A DNA stretch of 64,000 bases from Erodium maritimum. Lineage: Eukaryota; Streptophyta; Magnoliopsida; Geraniales; Geraniaceae. The translations under genes were made by a program, and so were the position numbers. Position 1 is the stretch's first letter; each line of letters begins with the position of its first letter. Shown here in pieces: positions 26,624 through 36,378 of the stretch. The stretch lies in NCBI GenBank assembly GCA_963921825.1, contig CAWUGU010000020.1, positions 20,885-84,884 of the forward strand, in the 5' to 3' direction. Under the pieces are notes generated by a model. The model ran no database searches and was not told the origin of the DNA. It saw only the letters and a list, made by a program, of their open reading frames with translations.

Positions 26624-28771
26624 TTACAGTGAACAGGACACGCAACCTTCAACTTCTGTTCCTGCTAGTGCTGCTTGATTCAAACGAACATAGTAAAGGG
26701 TTTTAATGCCTTTTTTCCAAGCGTAAATCTGCGCTTTGTTCAACTCTCTTGTATCCACATCCGCATCAAAGAACAACGTTAAGGACAGGCCTTGGTCAAC
26801 GTGCTTAGTTGCTTCTGCATAAACATCAATAATCTTTTTATAACCAATTTCATAAGCACTTTCATAATACTCAAGGTTGTCGTTGGTCATATAAGGCGCT
26901 GGATAATAAACACGTCCAAGCTTACCTTCTTTTCTTATTTCAATCTTCGCAGCAATCGGATGAATACTTGAAGTTGAGTTGTTAATGTAAGAAATAGAAC
27001 CTGTTGGTGGAATCGCCTGTAAGTTCTGGTTATAAATACCATGAGCCATTACAGAAGCCTTCAACTCTTCCCAATCTGCCTGAGTGGGTATCGCAATACC
27101 TGCTTTCTCAAACAAACCTTTTACCTTTTCAGTTTTTGGAATCCATTCTTCATTAGTATATTTATCAAAGTATTCGCCTGTCGCATATTTAGATCTTTCA
27201 AATCCTTCAAAGACACTTTTCCTTTCAATCGCAATCTTATTAGACGCACGAATCGCATGATAAGTAACAGTCAAGAAATACATATTTGTAAAATCTAATG
27301 ATTCTGGAGAACCGTAGAAAATACGCTCACGTGCTAAATAACCATGAAGATTCATTTGACCCAAACCAATCGCATGAGACTTTTTATTACCATTCTCAAT
27401 CGTTGGCACAGAACTAATATCACTTCTGTCAGAAACTGCAGTCAACCCTCTAATAGCAACTTCGATTGTTCTACCAAAATCACTTGAATCCATTGCTTTA
27501 GCGATATTCAAAGAACCAAGGTTACAAGAAATATCTTTACCAAGTTTTTCATACGTTAAATCTTCTTTTAATACAGAAGGCGTATTTACCTGAAGGATCT
27601 CAGAACATAAGTTACTCATGTTGATACGACCTTCAATTGGATTTTCTCTGTTTACAGTATCTTCAAACATCATGTATGGATAACCAGATTCAAACTGAAT
27701 TTCAGCAATTCTTTGGAAAAGCTCACGCGCATCAATTTTAGTCTTGCGAATACGCTTATCATCAACCATTTCATAATAATGTTTAGTTATCTCAATATCA
27801 GAGAAAGGCTTTCCATACACTCTTTCCACATCATACGGAGAGAATAAATACATTGGCTCTTTATTTTTAGCAAGCTCAAACGTAATGTCTGGAATAACCA
27901 CACCAAGAGACAACGTTTTAATTCTGATTTTTTCATCTGCGTTTTCACGCTTAGTATCAAGGAAGTTCAAAATGTCTGGATGGTGAACATTCAGATAAAC
28001 TGCACCTGCACCTTGTCTCTGACCAAGCTGGTTAGCATAAGAGAAGGCATCTTCTAACATTTTCATTACAGGAATAACACCTGAAGACTGACCTTTGATT
28101 TTCTTGATTGGCGCACCCTGCTCTCTTAAGTTAGAAAGCAACAACGCAACACCACCACCTCTTTTTGAAAGCTGAAGAGAAGATGTTACAGCGCGACCAA
28201 TAGATTCCATGTTATCTTCCAGTCTCAATAAGAAACAAGAAACCAGCTCACCACGTTGCTTTTTACCACAGTTAAGGAATGTTGGCGTTGCTGGCTGGAA
28301 TCTTCCTGAAATGATTTCATTAAGGAAATGAAGAGCAAGCTTCTCATTACCATCAGCAAGATAAAGAGCAACCATACATACACGGTCTTCAAAACGCTCA
28401 AGGTATCTTGAACCATCAAATTTCTTAAGAGTATAACTGGTGTAATATTTTAACGCACCAACGAAACTTTCAAAGCGGAACTCATACTCATATGCTTTAG
28501 CAAACAAATCTTTAACAAAGTCAAAGCTATATTTATCTAAAAGCTCTTCTTCGTAATATTCGTTATCCACTAAATATTTAAGTTTTTCTTTTGTGCTATG
28601 GAAAAACTGAGTATTTTCGTTAACGTGATCGTCAAAATATTTTCTTGTTGCTATTTGATCCATACGAAACTGGATCTTGCCATCTTTATCAAAAAGATTA
28701 AGCATTGCATTTAATGCATGATAATCGAGTTCAGAATATTGTCCCAACTCAGCTTTAGTTACTTTTTCCAA
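26624..28771 (-). CDS. nrdE: class Ib ribonucleotide reductase large subunit NrdE, 715 aa
   Basis: ATG at 28771, overlapping nrdI by 17 bases. The NrdE length is normal. Visible motifs include the active-site region [35 protein letters not shown] (the active-site Asn-x-Cys-x-Glu) and the C-terminal redox pair [10 protein letters not shown] that is reloaded by NrdH. It reduces NDPs to dNDPs for DNA synthesis. No N-terminal ATP cone is seen, as expected for class Ib. Confidence 0.95.
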   Translation of the reverse strand: MEKVTKAELGQYSELDYHALNAMLNLFDKDGKIQFRMDQIATRKYFDDHVNENTQFFHSTKEKLKYLVDNEYYEEELLDKYSFDFVKDLFAKAYEYEFRFESFVGALKYYTSYTLKKFDGSRYLERFEDRVCMVALYLADGNEKLALHFLNEIISGRFQPATPTFLNCGKKQRGELVSCFLLRLEDNMESIGRAVTSSLQLSKRGGGVALLLSNLREQGAPIKKIKGQSSGVIPVMKMLEDAFSYANQLGQRQGAGAVYLNVHHPDILNFLDTKRENADEKIRIKTLSLGVVIPDITFELAKNKEPMYLFSPYDVERVYGKPFSDIEITKHYYEMVDDKRIRKTKIDARELFQRIAEIQFESGYPYMMFEDTVNRENPIEGRINMSNLCSEILQVNTPSVLKEDLTYEKLGKDISCNLGSLNIAKAMDSSDFGRTIEVAIRGLTAVSDRSDISSVPTIENGNKKSHAIGLGQMNLHGYLARERIFYGSPESLDFTNMYFLTVTYHAIRASNKIAIERKSVFEGFERSKYATGEYFDKYTNEEWIPKTEKVKGLFEKAGIAIPTQADWEELKASVMAHGIYNQNLQAIPPTGSISYINNSTSSIHPIAAKIEIRKEGKLGRVYYPAPYMTNDNLEYYESAYEIGYKKIIDVYAEATKHVDQGLSLTLFFDADVDTRELNKAQIYAWKKGIKTLYYVRLNQAALAGTEVEGCVSCSL

Positions 28772-29144
28772 AATTTATTACTCCGTTTTTAACTGCTTCA
28801 ACATCTTTCACTGTTCCCATCAACTCAAATCTATACAGTAAAGGAACGCCACATTTTTGCGCTACGACTTTAGCGCCATAACAATACATTTCCCCAAAGT
28901 TAGTATTTCCCGCCCCAATAACGCCTTTTATAAAGGCTCTGTTTTTCTCATTATTGAGGAACTTAATAATTGGCAGAGGAACTGAACCTTTTTCTTCTCC
29001 ACCACCATAACTCGGAACAACTAACACATAAGGCTCATCAACATCTAACATACCATTGAAAGGTATTCTTTTGCTTGGTAAGCCCACTTTATCAACAAAT
29101 CTATGGGTGTTTTCAGATTTGCTGGAAAAATAAACAACCAACAT
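28755..29144 (-). CDS. nrdI: NrdI flavodoxin-like protein, 129 aa
   Basis: The start [17 protein letters not shown] is the NrdI FMN-binding loop, followed by [10 protein letters not shown] and [15 protein letters not shown]. NrdI activates the manganese cofactor of NrdF. It overlaps nrdE and follows nrdH by 9 bases in one operon. Confidence 0.93.
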   Translation of the reverse strand: MLVVYFSSKSENTHRFVDKVGLPSKRIPFNGMLDVDEPYVLVVPSYGGGEEKGSVPLPIIKFLNNEKNRAFIKGVIGAGNTNFGEMYCYGAKVVAQKCGVPLLYRFELMGTVKDVEAVKNGVINFGKSN

Positions 29145-29153
29145 ACCTATTCC

Positions 29154-29381
29154 TTACTTAGCAGAAAGGCTGTTCAACTTAGCCATATTGAATCCTGACC
29201 AATGCTCATCACCTGCTATTACAACCGGGGCTGCTCTATAACCTAATGATTTTACTTTTTCCAACGCTTCTGCATCAACACTCATATCTACTTCAGAAAA
29301 ATCAATACCTTTCTTAGCCAAATATTTTTTAGTCTGAACACACTGTGCACAATCTGGTTTACTATAAACTACTACTGACAT
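29154..29381 (-). CDS. nrdH: NrdH glutaredoxin-like redoxin, 75 aa
   Basis: Residues 11-14 are the redox motif CAQC. The middle has the NrdH-type YRAAPVV and the C-terminus WSGFNMAKL, the conserved NrdH end. It supplies electrons to NrdE. First gene of the nrdHIEF operon, with AGGTGATAAA before the ATG. Confidence 0.93.
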   Translation of the reverse strand: MSVVVYSKPDCAQCVQTKKYLAKKGIDFSEVDMSVDAEALEKVKSLGYRAAPVVIAGDEHWSGFNMAKLNSLSAK

Positions 29382-29418
29382 TTTATCACCTCATAATTGT
29401 TTTTAACTTATACTATTT

Positions 29419-29446
29419 ATTATATATAGTATAAAAATATTTTCAA
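29419..29446 (-). promoter_or_regulatory. sigma70-type promoter of nrdHIEF
   Basis: TTGAAA, 16 bases, TATAAT on the minus strand, about 38 bases before the nrdH start. The -10 lies within an AT-rich imperfect palindrome (29411-29432). Confidence 0.6.
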
Positions 29447-29678
29447 CACCACAACATATAGTTTTTTAATAAATATTTTATCAAAAAGTGCGGCATGAAA
29501 AATAATGCTAACCTAAAGAATTTACACCCATCAACAGGAGTGGTCAAGAGAGAGGGAAGACTATCACATACGTTTTTTGAATATCAAAAATAAAACCACC
29601 CTAAGATACTAAGCGGCTAAAATAAAAACATATTTATTATTTAATAGGTTTTAACGATTAATTTTTAATAAATCAACC

Positions 29679-30224
29679 CTATTTATTAGAGAAAATATAT
29701 TTGTTTGAAACCACACCTAGATCTTTGAGGAAGGTCATATCCACTTCCCATTTTATCTGTGAGCGATAGTTATACACAGCAAAATGTGATTCAAGAAGCA
29801 CTACGGCCTCTTCCTGAGAGATACCATTAACCTTCATCATATGAGGTATCAGCAGATCCCAGCGACCTTTTACACTACCCCACAGCCCCGCATGTTTGAC
29901 GCGATGACAGGCTGGACAGAGACCCCACAATCGCTCCATTTTTTGAACACCACTGTCATCATTATATACCCAATACTCATGTGCTTCTATTGGATGTGTT
30001 GGGCCTTTACCAGCACAAATCTCACAACGATATCTTGCTTTTTGATAACAAATTTTCTTTAGGGCGGGCCAATCTTTTTCAAAATGCTTACGGGCGTTTT
30101 CAAACCAGCTTGTTGAGGGTATAAGTTCAGGGATAAGTTTATATTTTTCATCAAATGGATTGATTAAATATTCAGCATATAATGTTTTTTGGAACTCTTC
30201 CCATGACTGTCTTTTAATTTGCAT
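29679..30224 (-). CDS. HNH endonuclease-like protein, 181 aa
   Basis: ATG at 30224 with AAGGATACGT before it. The core RYRCEICAGKGPTHPIEAHEYW, then GLCPACHRVKH, gives two CxxC zinc pairs and the HNH histidines. A helical N-terminus and a C-terminal helix (GISQEEAVVLLE) flank it. It may be a homing or restriction-type nuclease. It stands alone between nrdH and the DsbA-like gene, with no split gene beside it, so free-standing homing is possible but not shown. Confidence 0.82.
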   Translation of the reverse strand: MQIKRQSWEEFQKTLYAEYLINPFDEKYKLIPELIPSTSWFENARKHFEKDWPALKKICYQKARYRCEICAGKGPTHPIEAHEYWVYNDDSGVQKMERLWGLCPACHRVKHAGLWGSVKGRWDLLIPHMMKVNGISQEEAVVLLESHFAVYNYRSQIKWEVDMTFLKDLGVVSNKYIFSNK

Positions 30225-30344
30225 ACGTATCCTTATAAGTCTTATTTTTTAATATTTATATATTTTTGCCAAACAAATTTGAAAATAATAAAATTATCTT
30301 TTATCTTCCACTTAATAGTTATTACTTTTTTATTCGAGGAAAAT

Positions 30345-31091
30345 ATGTTGAAAAATATGATAAAGAGAAGTTTATTAGCGTTAACGATTATAACTGCTTT
30401 TACACAGATGGCAAATTCAGAGGATCTGATTGGAGCGGCAAGTTCTAATATATCGACACCAGACAGTTCAACAGAGCAGCAGGCGAATGGATTGAACTTA
30501 GGATATTCAGATCCTTCATCACAGTTTAAAGCTGGACAGGATTATCTTATTATTAAGCCTGCTGTGCCTGTTTCAAATAAAGACACCGTTGAAGTTATTG
30601 GCTTCTTCTCCTATGGCTGCAAGCCTTGTTCAGATAGCATGAAGATATTGGAAAAATGGAAAACAGACATGCCCTATTATGCGCGTTTGATTAACTCTCC
30701 TATTTCACCTAACAATGCAATATCTTACCCTGCGCGTGTTTTCTTTACGCTTCAGAAATTAGGAAAGGAAAGCCTAAATAAAGATTTCATGGAAGCAAGT
30801 ATTTCAGGGAAAACTGACTTCAGTGATTTTAAAGTTTTACACTCTTGGTTAGCGAGTCGTGGCGTTAATACTGATGATTTTGACAAAGCATTTGATTCTA
30901 ATGAAGTTGTCTCTAAAGTTTATGCCGGACCAACCATTGTAAACCTGTATAACATTCGGTCAATTCCCGCAGTAGTCGTTAATGGTCATTATCTTATTCC
31001 TGCAACAATCTTGAAGGATGAAAAGAGAACCACTGATGTTTTAAATTACTTGGTTGGTGTATCAAGTAAAGAAAACAAAAGTGCTAAATAA
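30345..31091 (+). CDS. secreted DsbA-like thiol-disulfide protein, 248 aa
   Basis: I start at ATG 30345 because of GAGGAAAAT; the longer frame has no ribosome site. A signal peptide (KRSLLALTIITAFTQMANS) is followed by a thioredoxin fold with FFSYGCKPCSDSM (CxxC) and the cis-Pro strand IRSIPAVVVNG. The insertion between these parts is of DsbA type. It should act in the periplasm as an oxidase or reductase. Possible clients are the exported proteins encoded at 50245-55387 (inference). Confidence 0.85.
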   Translation: MLKNMIKRSLLALTIITAFTQMANSEDLIGAASSNISTPDSSTEQQANGLNLGYSDPSSQFKAGQDYLIIKPAVPVSNKDTVEVIGFFSYGCKPCSDSMKILEKWKTDMPYYARLINSPISPNNAISYPARVFFTLQKLGKESLNKDFMEASISGKTDFSDFKVLHSWLASRGVNTDDFDKAFDSNEVVSKVYAGPTIVNLYNIRSIPAVVVNGHYLIPATILKDEKRTTDVLNYLVGVSSKENKSAK

Positions 31092-31095
31092 TCCT

Positions 31096-31764
31096 ATGAA
31101 CACAACAATTACACTTACAAAAAAAATTGATTGGTTTAAAGCGATATTTAAAAATGATATAACAACTATAAAAAAATGGATAAAAAGTACAAATAATATT
31201 GATATTCAGGATAATGAGCAATGCACACCACTTTTATGGGCTTGCTTCCTTGAGCGTAATGATATTATCTCAATACTCTTAGAAAATGGAGCAAACCCAT
31301 TTATTAAAGATAATACAGGAGTATTCCCTTGGTTTATATCCATGTGTAATAAAAGTGATAATGGATGGGAGAAGTGGCCTCATCAATATGATGTCTTTAA
31401 TGAGTTAAAGAACACATCCTATGTCAGCGCTCTTGTTTCTGGTGTTATTAAATATTTTATTAAGAATAATGATTGGCTTGTTCTTAAAACTCTGTTTGAT
31501 TACATTCATCCTAATCATATTAAAGGTGTGCTTTACTGGAATAAGAATTCGTTTATTTATGATGTTATACCACTAACGCATTTAGCTTACAGTCTTAATA
31601 ATAAAAATTTTCTTTTCCTTTTAAAAGAATATGACTACAATCTGAATATTAAAGATCATGCAGGGAATAGCGTTTTAGATATCGCTTTGTGTGATAAATC
31701 ACAGGAATGGACCAGCTATTTATTTCAGTCGGGCGTTTCTGAGTATAAAAAAGATTTATATTAA
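31096..31764 (+). CDS. ankyrin-repeat protein, 222 aa
   Basis: The ATG at 31096 lies 4 bases after the stop of the DsbA-like gene. There is no strong ribosome site, so translation is probably coupled. Two ankyrin units are clear near the N-terminus (ECTPLLWACFLERNDIISILLENGANPFI-like region). A third lies near the end (YNLNIKDHAGNSVLDIALCDK). The middle is diverged. Confidence 0.8.
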   Translation: MNTTITLTKKIDWFKAIFKNDITTIKKWIKSTNNIDIQDNEQCTPLLWACFLERNDIISILLENGANPFIKDNTGVFPWFISMCNKSDNGWEKWPHQYDVFNELKNTSYVSALVSGVIKYFIKNNDWLVLKTLFDYIHPNHIKGVLYWNKNSFIYDVIPLTHLAYSLNNKNFLFLLKEYDYNLNIKDHAGNSVLDIALCDKSQEWTSYLFQSGVSEYKKDLY

Positions 31765-31776
31765 GGACAAACAATA

Positions 31777-31800
31777 AAAAAGAGGCTCACGCCTCTTTTT
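31777..31800. terminator. bidirectional terminator overlapping the hfq stop
   Basis: AAAAAGAGGC-TCAC-GCCTCTTTTT. The left arm lies outside hfq and the right arm inside its last codons. Confidence 0.85.
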
Positions 31801-32020
31801 CTTCAAGATTTACATTGGGAACAATGGTGGATATAGCGGACTTATATACCATTTGAGGACGTCCTTCCACACCTTTACCATTCAACCAAATCACATTATC
31901 GTTAAATCCAGCAATACCACCTACAAGTTTAATACCGCTTACTAAAAAAAGATTAATAATAATTTTCTTATCTTGAATAAACTTTAAGTATTCAACCTCA
32001 TCATTAAAAGACTTTATCAT
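31787..32020 (-). CDS. hfq: Hfq-like RNA chaperone, 77 aa
   Basis: ATG at 32020 after AAGGGGGCAGT. The sequence KKIIINLFLVSGIKLVGGIAGFNDNVIWL is the Sm1 motif of Hfq, and PQMVYKSAISTIVP is the Sm2 motif with the conserved YKxAIST block. Length fits the Sm core without the long host C-terminal tail. Hfq hexamers pair small RNAs with mRNAs. An insertion (KGVEGR) lies between Sm1 and Sm2. A phage or plasmid Hfq could redirect host small-RNA control (inference). Confidence 0.9.
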   Translation of the reverse strand: MIKSFNDEVEYLKFIQDKKIIINLFLVSGIKLVGGIAGFNDNVIWLNGKGVEGRPQMVYKSAISTIVPNVNLEEKEA

Positions 32021-32082
32021 ACTGCCCCCTTATTTTTATTATCCAACATATAATATAAGAAGGTTATAATATATTTTCACAA

Positions 32083-34410
32083 TTAAGACAAGTTGTGCTC
32101 CATCTTTTTTATATTAGAGTAGCGTAAATACAGAAGTTTTATCTCTCCACCTCTAAATCTGATATTTGCTTTGGCTATATTTTCATCATCTTCGTCTTTT
32201 AAGCTTAATATTTCACCAAGACCCATGCGAGGATGTTTTATAATATCACCAACACTAAAGCCGCTATTATTAGGCTTACCTTTCATTTTCCTTCTTATCT
32301 CTGGAGCTGCATCTAATCCTTTTCTATCATTCTCTACTCTTGACTTACTGTAAGCAAGTTGCATACCATTCGGCTTTCCTGCCTGCAAGCCCCAATTGAC
32401 TGGCATAGGAGTGGGAGGCCATGATGTATTAACTGGATAAATATACTTAGGATCAAAATCCGATAAATAACGAGAAGGCTTCATCTCATAACGCTCACCA
32501 TTCACCATACGTGTATCACTGAAGGATAATACAAGATCTTCTTTAGCTCGCGTCACGGCAACGTAAGCTAATCTTCTTTCTTCATCGGCACCACCTTCTG
32601 CTATTGCCTTACCATACGGCATCATTCCATCTTCCACCCCAACGATATAAACATGCTCAAACTCCAACCCTTTAGAGGCATGAATACTGGATAACAGAAC
32701 TGAACCTCCCTCCTCACTGCTTCCACTTGAATCAAGCACTGTTCCTGTAATAAAATCTGCTAAGAACTTACCGCGTGCTTTCTGAGCCATACCATCCTCA
32801 TCAGCATCGCCATCACCTTCAAACTTCGTTAGAGCATTGATAAGCTCCTCGATGTTTGTTACGCGCTCATCATAACGCTCGTCATTCTTATAAGCATCTT
32901 TTAGGCCAATACTTTCAATCCAGTTGGCAAACCCTTTAGCAAGGCCATGTTTTATCAGACCTTCTCGCCCTTCCTTAACTTTATCCAAAAAGTCTTTCGC
33001 TACAGTATCAACAACCGCATCTTTATTTTTAGGATAAGCAAAACCTTCAATAACTTTCTCAAGACCTATTTTATTTTCAATAGCAATAGAACGCCAAAGA
33101 TCTAATCTCTTCTTACCGATACCTCTGGCAGGTTTTCCTACCGCACGAATAACAGCGCTTACATCATCAAGACTAACAAGTATTCTGGCATGAGCCATTG
33201 CTGTTTTTACTTCTTCTCGTTCATAGAAGCGTAACCCGCCTACAATACGATAAGGAATATTGCTTGATACCATTTCCTGTTCAAATAAGCGAGACTGCGC
33301 ATTTATACGATAAAGCACCGCGATATGCTCTGGCGGTATACCAAACTTTATTTTTTTCTGGATAAGCTTAGTTACTTCTCTAGCCTCATCCTCTTCACGC
33401 TTGTATTTAGCCACATTAACTAAAGAGCCTTCATCCTGAGAAGTCCATAGCTTTTTACCCATCCTTTTCTCAGCTCTTGCTATGATGTCATTGGCTATAC
33501 CCAATATATTTCCTGTACATCTGTAGTTCTGCTCAAGCCTTACGACATTCTCTTTGGCATAATCTCTTTCAAAATCGAATACGTTTTCAACCCTTGCCCC
33601 CCTGAACCCATAAACAGACTGATCATCATCGCCCACCGCAAATAAAGCACCACCTTTTCTTATTAACAACTCAAGAAGCTCATATTGAAGAGGGTTTGTA
33701 TCTTGAAACTCATCAACTAATAGAATGCCCCATGATCCACTCATTTTTTTAAAGTAATCTTGATCATTTTTAAGCCTATCTCTCGCAAGCATCAAAAGCT
33801 CAGCGAAGTCTAAACAGTTTTCATCAATGATACGCTGCTCATACTCACTATACATATTTAAGTAGATCATATATTCTGGTGAGAACTTACTACTACTGAT
33901 ATCTTTTGATCTAAGACCTTTTTCTTTGCAGTTATTCACGAATGCCATCATGTTTTTGATAGGATACATTTTATCATCCCACCCCTTATCTTTGTAAAGA
34001 CGTTTAACTAATGCTTTCTGATCGTCAGTATCCATTACGTTAGCATTATTTTTATAACCAAAGCCTATCCAATCTTCTCTAATCCATTTATACGCAATAG
34101 CATGAAAGGTTCCTATAACCAGACCATTTGATGCATTACCAATGGAACGCTCAACCCTGTCTTTCATTTCCTGAGCAGCTTTGTTGGTAAACGTAACAGC
34201 AAGAATATCGGATGCTTTCATCCCGCCATCCTGAAGTAATGCAGCTATGCGTGCAATAAGTGTCTTTGTTTTGCCCGTTCCTGCACCTGCAAGAATCAGA
34301 GCATGATGATTTGTCAGCTCTACAGCTCTTTGCTGCTCCTCATTGAGAGAGGACCATAATGGATTTTCTTTAAAATTAATTAACCAGCCTTCTTGTTCAC
34401 ATTTAAACAT
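32083..34410 (-). CDS. UvrD/PcrA-type SF1A helicase, 775 aa
   Basis: ATG at 34410 after AAGGAATAAAAA. Q-motif LNEEQQRAV, Walker A AGAGTGKT near residue 45, AVTFTNKAAQEM, DEFQDTN, GDDDQSVYGFRGA, YRINAQSRLFEQ, SIHASKGLEFEHVYIVGVEDGM and VTRAKEDL are all present. The C-terminus (GDIIKHPRMGLGEILS, then a strand pair) is the PcrA/UvrD RNA-polymerase-binding Tudor-like domain. A complete 3'-5' helicase for repair or replication restart. Confidence 0.93.
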   Translation of the reverse strand: MFKCEQEGWLINFKENPLWSSLNEEQQRAVELTNHHALILAGAGTGKTKTLIARIAALLQDGGMKASDILAVTFTNKAAQEMKDRVERSIGNASNGLVIGTFHAIAYKWIREDWIGFGYKNNANVMDTDDQKALVKRLYKDKGWDDKMYPIKNMMAFVNNCKEKGLRSKDISSSKFSPEYMIYLNMYSEYEQRIIDENCLDFAELLMLARDRLKNDQDYFKKMSGSWGILLVDEFQDTNPLQYELLELLIRKGGALFAVGDDDQSVYGFRGARVENVFDFERDYAKENVVRLEQNYRCTGNILGIANDIIARAEKRMGKKLWTSQDEGSLVNVAKYKREEDEAREVTKLIQKKIKFGIPPEHIAVLYRINAQSRLFEQEMVSSNIPYRIVGGLRFYEREEVKTAMAHARILVSLDDVSAVIRAVGKPARGIGKKRLDLWRSIAIENKIGLEKVIEGFAYPKNKDAVVDTVAKDFLDKVKEGREGLIKHGLAKGFANWIESIGLKDAYKNDERYDERVTNIEELINALTKFEGDGDADEDGMAQKARGKFLADFITGTVLDSSGSSEEGGSVLLSSIHASKGLEFEHVYIVGVEDGMMPYGKAIAEGGADEERRLAYVAVTRAKEDLVLSFSDTRMVNGERYEMKPSRYLSDFDPKYIYPVNTSWPPTPMPVNWGLQAGKPNGMQLAYSKSRVENDRKGLDAAPEIRRKMKGKPNNSGFSVGDIIKHPRMGLGEILSLKDEDDENIAKANIRFRGGEIKLLYLRYSNIKKMEHNLS

Positions 34411-34478
34411 TTTTTATTCCTTAATAAACTATTTTATTATTATAGCATCGCAAATAACTAAATCTCAAATCATTTAAC

Positions 34479-34709
34479 TTAAAGCATCATAAAATAAAAC
34501 CATGAAAAAGCTAAAGACAATCCTACCACAAGGAAAAGACGACTAATTGATAATAATTTCTCTGATTTATCCATAACAATCTTAGAATTACTGGCTTCGC
34601 TCTCAGCCAGTCTTTTTAACTTTAATGACTCAATGGTTATACAAAGAGAGATAAACAAAAAAACAAATGTTGATGATAATATAATACTTTCAAGCTTTTC
34701 GACAGCCAT
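34479..34709 (-). CDS. small two-helix membrane protein, 76 aa
   Basis: ATG at 34709 after AGGAGATTTT. Membrane helices at about residues 10-27 and 55-75 flank a charged loop (KLKRLAESEASNSK). No family recognised. Small inner-membrane proteins of this shape are frequent in large phages; holin-like activity cannot be judged. Confidence 0.6.
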   Translation of the reverse strand: MAVEKLESIILSSTFVFLFISLCITIESLKLKRLAESEASNSKIVMDKSEKLLSISRLFLVVGLSLAFSWFYFMML

Positions 34710-34805
34710 AAAATCTCCTAATTATGTGTTTAAAAAATAGACTTTAAAGTAAATTTTCCTTTTATAAGATAATAGTATATATATTAAATATTGATAGGAG
34801 GAACC

Positions 34806-35408
34806 ATGAAAAAAGTCAGAACATTGGATGAATATGTCAATGAACATACGATCAAAAATGCTGAAAGAGAAAAGCAAAAATATGCTAAACATTTTGACAA
34901 AGTAAACCAAAAAAAGAATACACAGCCTGAAGAAAAGAAGCCAAAAGTCAGAAGACGTATGGACATACAGAGTTATATTATTTTTCTTTTAGGTCTTCGT
35001 GAATACTCACAAGCAGAAATTCGCACAAAACTTAAACTTCGTGAGCATACTGAAGAAGAGATTGATAATGCATTAAAATGGGCCTCAGAGAATGGATATC
35101 AATCAGATGAACGCTATGCTCGCTCTCAGATAAAGTCCAAAAGTAATAGGAAAGGAAATCGGACTCTTCTGTATGAGATGAAAAGTAAAGGCATTAGTGA
35201 AGAAATTATAAAAGATGCCATCTCAGAACTTGATTCAGAAGAAAAGCGCGCTGCACGTGCTTTAGATAAATATCGTAATAAAGAGATTGATCAGAAACTT
35301 AAAGAAAAAGCCTTTCGATCACTTGCCGGAAAAGGCTTCTCTTATGGAAGTATTAAAAAAGCATGGGAATATGTATTCAACAATGCTTGCGAAGATGATT
35401 TTGAGTAG
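34806..35408 (+). CDS. recX: RecX-family regulator, 200 aa
   Basis: ATG at 34806 after ATAGGAGGAACC. After a basic N-terminal extension, the RecX three-helix repeats appear: IIFLLGLREYSQAEIRTKL, then ENGYQSDERYARSQIKSKSN, then LLYEMKSKGISEEII and EKAFRSLAGKGFSYGSIK. RecX binds RecA filaments and blocks or modulates them. No recA is in this window, so it probably acts on host RecA. Its stop codon abuts the stop of the convergent DHH gene. Confidence 0.88.
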   Translation: MKKVRTLDEYVNEHTIKNAEREKQKYAKHFDKVNQKKNTQPEEKKPKVRRRMDIQSYIIFLLGLREYSQAEIRTKLKLREHTEEEIDNALKWASENGYQSDERYARSQIKSKSNRKGNRTLLYEMKSKGISEEIIKDAISELDSEEKRAARALDKYRNKEIDQKLKEKAFRSLAGKGFSYGSIKKAWEYVFNNACEDDFE

Positions 35409-36293
35409 TTAACGCATACGGAGTCTTCTACTCAATAACTGAGGCTCCTTTCTTTCCAGTATCTCATTGAGCTTATCGAGTGTTAATGTAGCACCAGAAC
35501 AAAAAGCATGTCCTCCTCCGCCAATTGTTTGAGCAAGGTTATTCACATTAAGCCCATGACTAGATCTAAAGCTACATTTGATTAAGCCTTCTTTATTCAT
35601 AAACCATGCCATACCAAACTCTGCTTTTTCAGAAAGCTTATCAGCGGCATAGGAAGCAAAATCCCAATTAGCATTAACAACCAGCCCCTGATGACCATCT
35701 ATACAAATAGGTTGCGCCTCTTTTATAACTTTGCTTAATAAAATATCAAACTGGCTTTTTAGCACCCTACCTTTTTCAACAACAGCTTCAAAGTTATTAT
35801 CAAGCACATTAGAAAAAAGACTCCAGTTTTTAAATGTTGTAGGAATAGTATCAAGAACACTTAAAATTTCGTGTGTATAAGGCAGCTTAAAGTTTCTTAA
35901 ATCTCGATCTTCTACATATTTAAGCAGGAGAGGGGCAGGAGTGTTTGGATATAGGTTTTCCCATACTAATACAGCACCTGACTTATTCATATCAAACAGT
36001 GCATTTTTAAAATCTTTGAGATCCTCCATCGCGTAGATATGGTGATCTATAACAAAAACATCATTGTTTTTATCTAAATTATGCATTACGTCAGCTTCAT
36101 AAGCGAAGTCAGTAAAAAGTATTGTTTTATTTTTATAAATTAAAGGTTCATCTGAGTGTGTTGCATGATGATATTTAACTGAATCACCGTATTCTTTCCA
36201 TACCGCCCAAGCCGCGCCAAAACCATCAGAACAATTTCCATGAGTAATAAGCACTTTTTCTTGGGAATTTTTAAAAAAATTTTGAATTATCAT
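35409..36293 (-). CDS. DHH/DHHA1 phosphoesterase, 294 aa
   Basis: The DHH domain has HGNCSDGFGAAWAV, an acidic DFAYE block and VIDHHIYAMEDL. DHHA1 has the GGGGHAFCSGATL loop. All metal-binding motifs are present. Known members hydrolyse short RNAs (nanoRNase), pAp or cyclic dinucleotides; the substrate cannot be told from sequence. The last residues are SRRLRMR, again the Arg/Met-rich tail shared with the CCA enzyme and the 53152 protein. A role in removing nucleotide second messengers of host immunity is possible but speculative. Confidence 0.87.
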   Translation of the reverse strand: MIIQNFFKNSQEKVLITHGNCSDGFGAAWAVWKEYGDSVKYHHATHSDEPLIYKNKTILFTDFAYEADVMHNLDKNNDVFVIDHHIYAMEDLKDFKNALFDMNKSGAVLVWENLYPNTPAPLLLKYVEDRDLRNFKLPYTHEILSVLDTIPTTFKNWSLFSNVLDNNFEAVVEKGRVLKSQFDILLSKVIKEAQPICIDGHQGLVVNANWDFASYAADKLSEKAEFGMAWFMNKEGLIKCSFRSSHGLNVNNLAQTIGGGGHAFCSGATLTLDKLNEILERKEPQLLSRRLRMR

Positions 36294-36378
36294 TAATAAA
36301 TCCCATATATTAAATTTATATCTTTATTATAGCAAAAAAGTCCTTATTGAAAAGGATAAAACAACGAGGTTTTAAAAA

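Noticed and set aside
29495-29593. 32-codon plus-strand frame in the gap between nrdH and the HNH gene
   Set aside because: No ribosome-binding site or codon pattern supports it; the gap is otherwise featureless apart from the nrdH promoter.
29679-30224. HNH gene as a homing endonuclease within an intron or intein of the nrd genes
   Set aside because: nrdE and nrdF are continuous full-length frames; no split is present.
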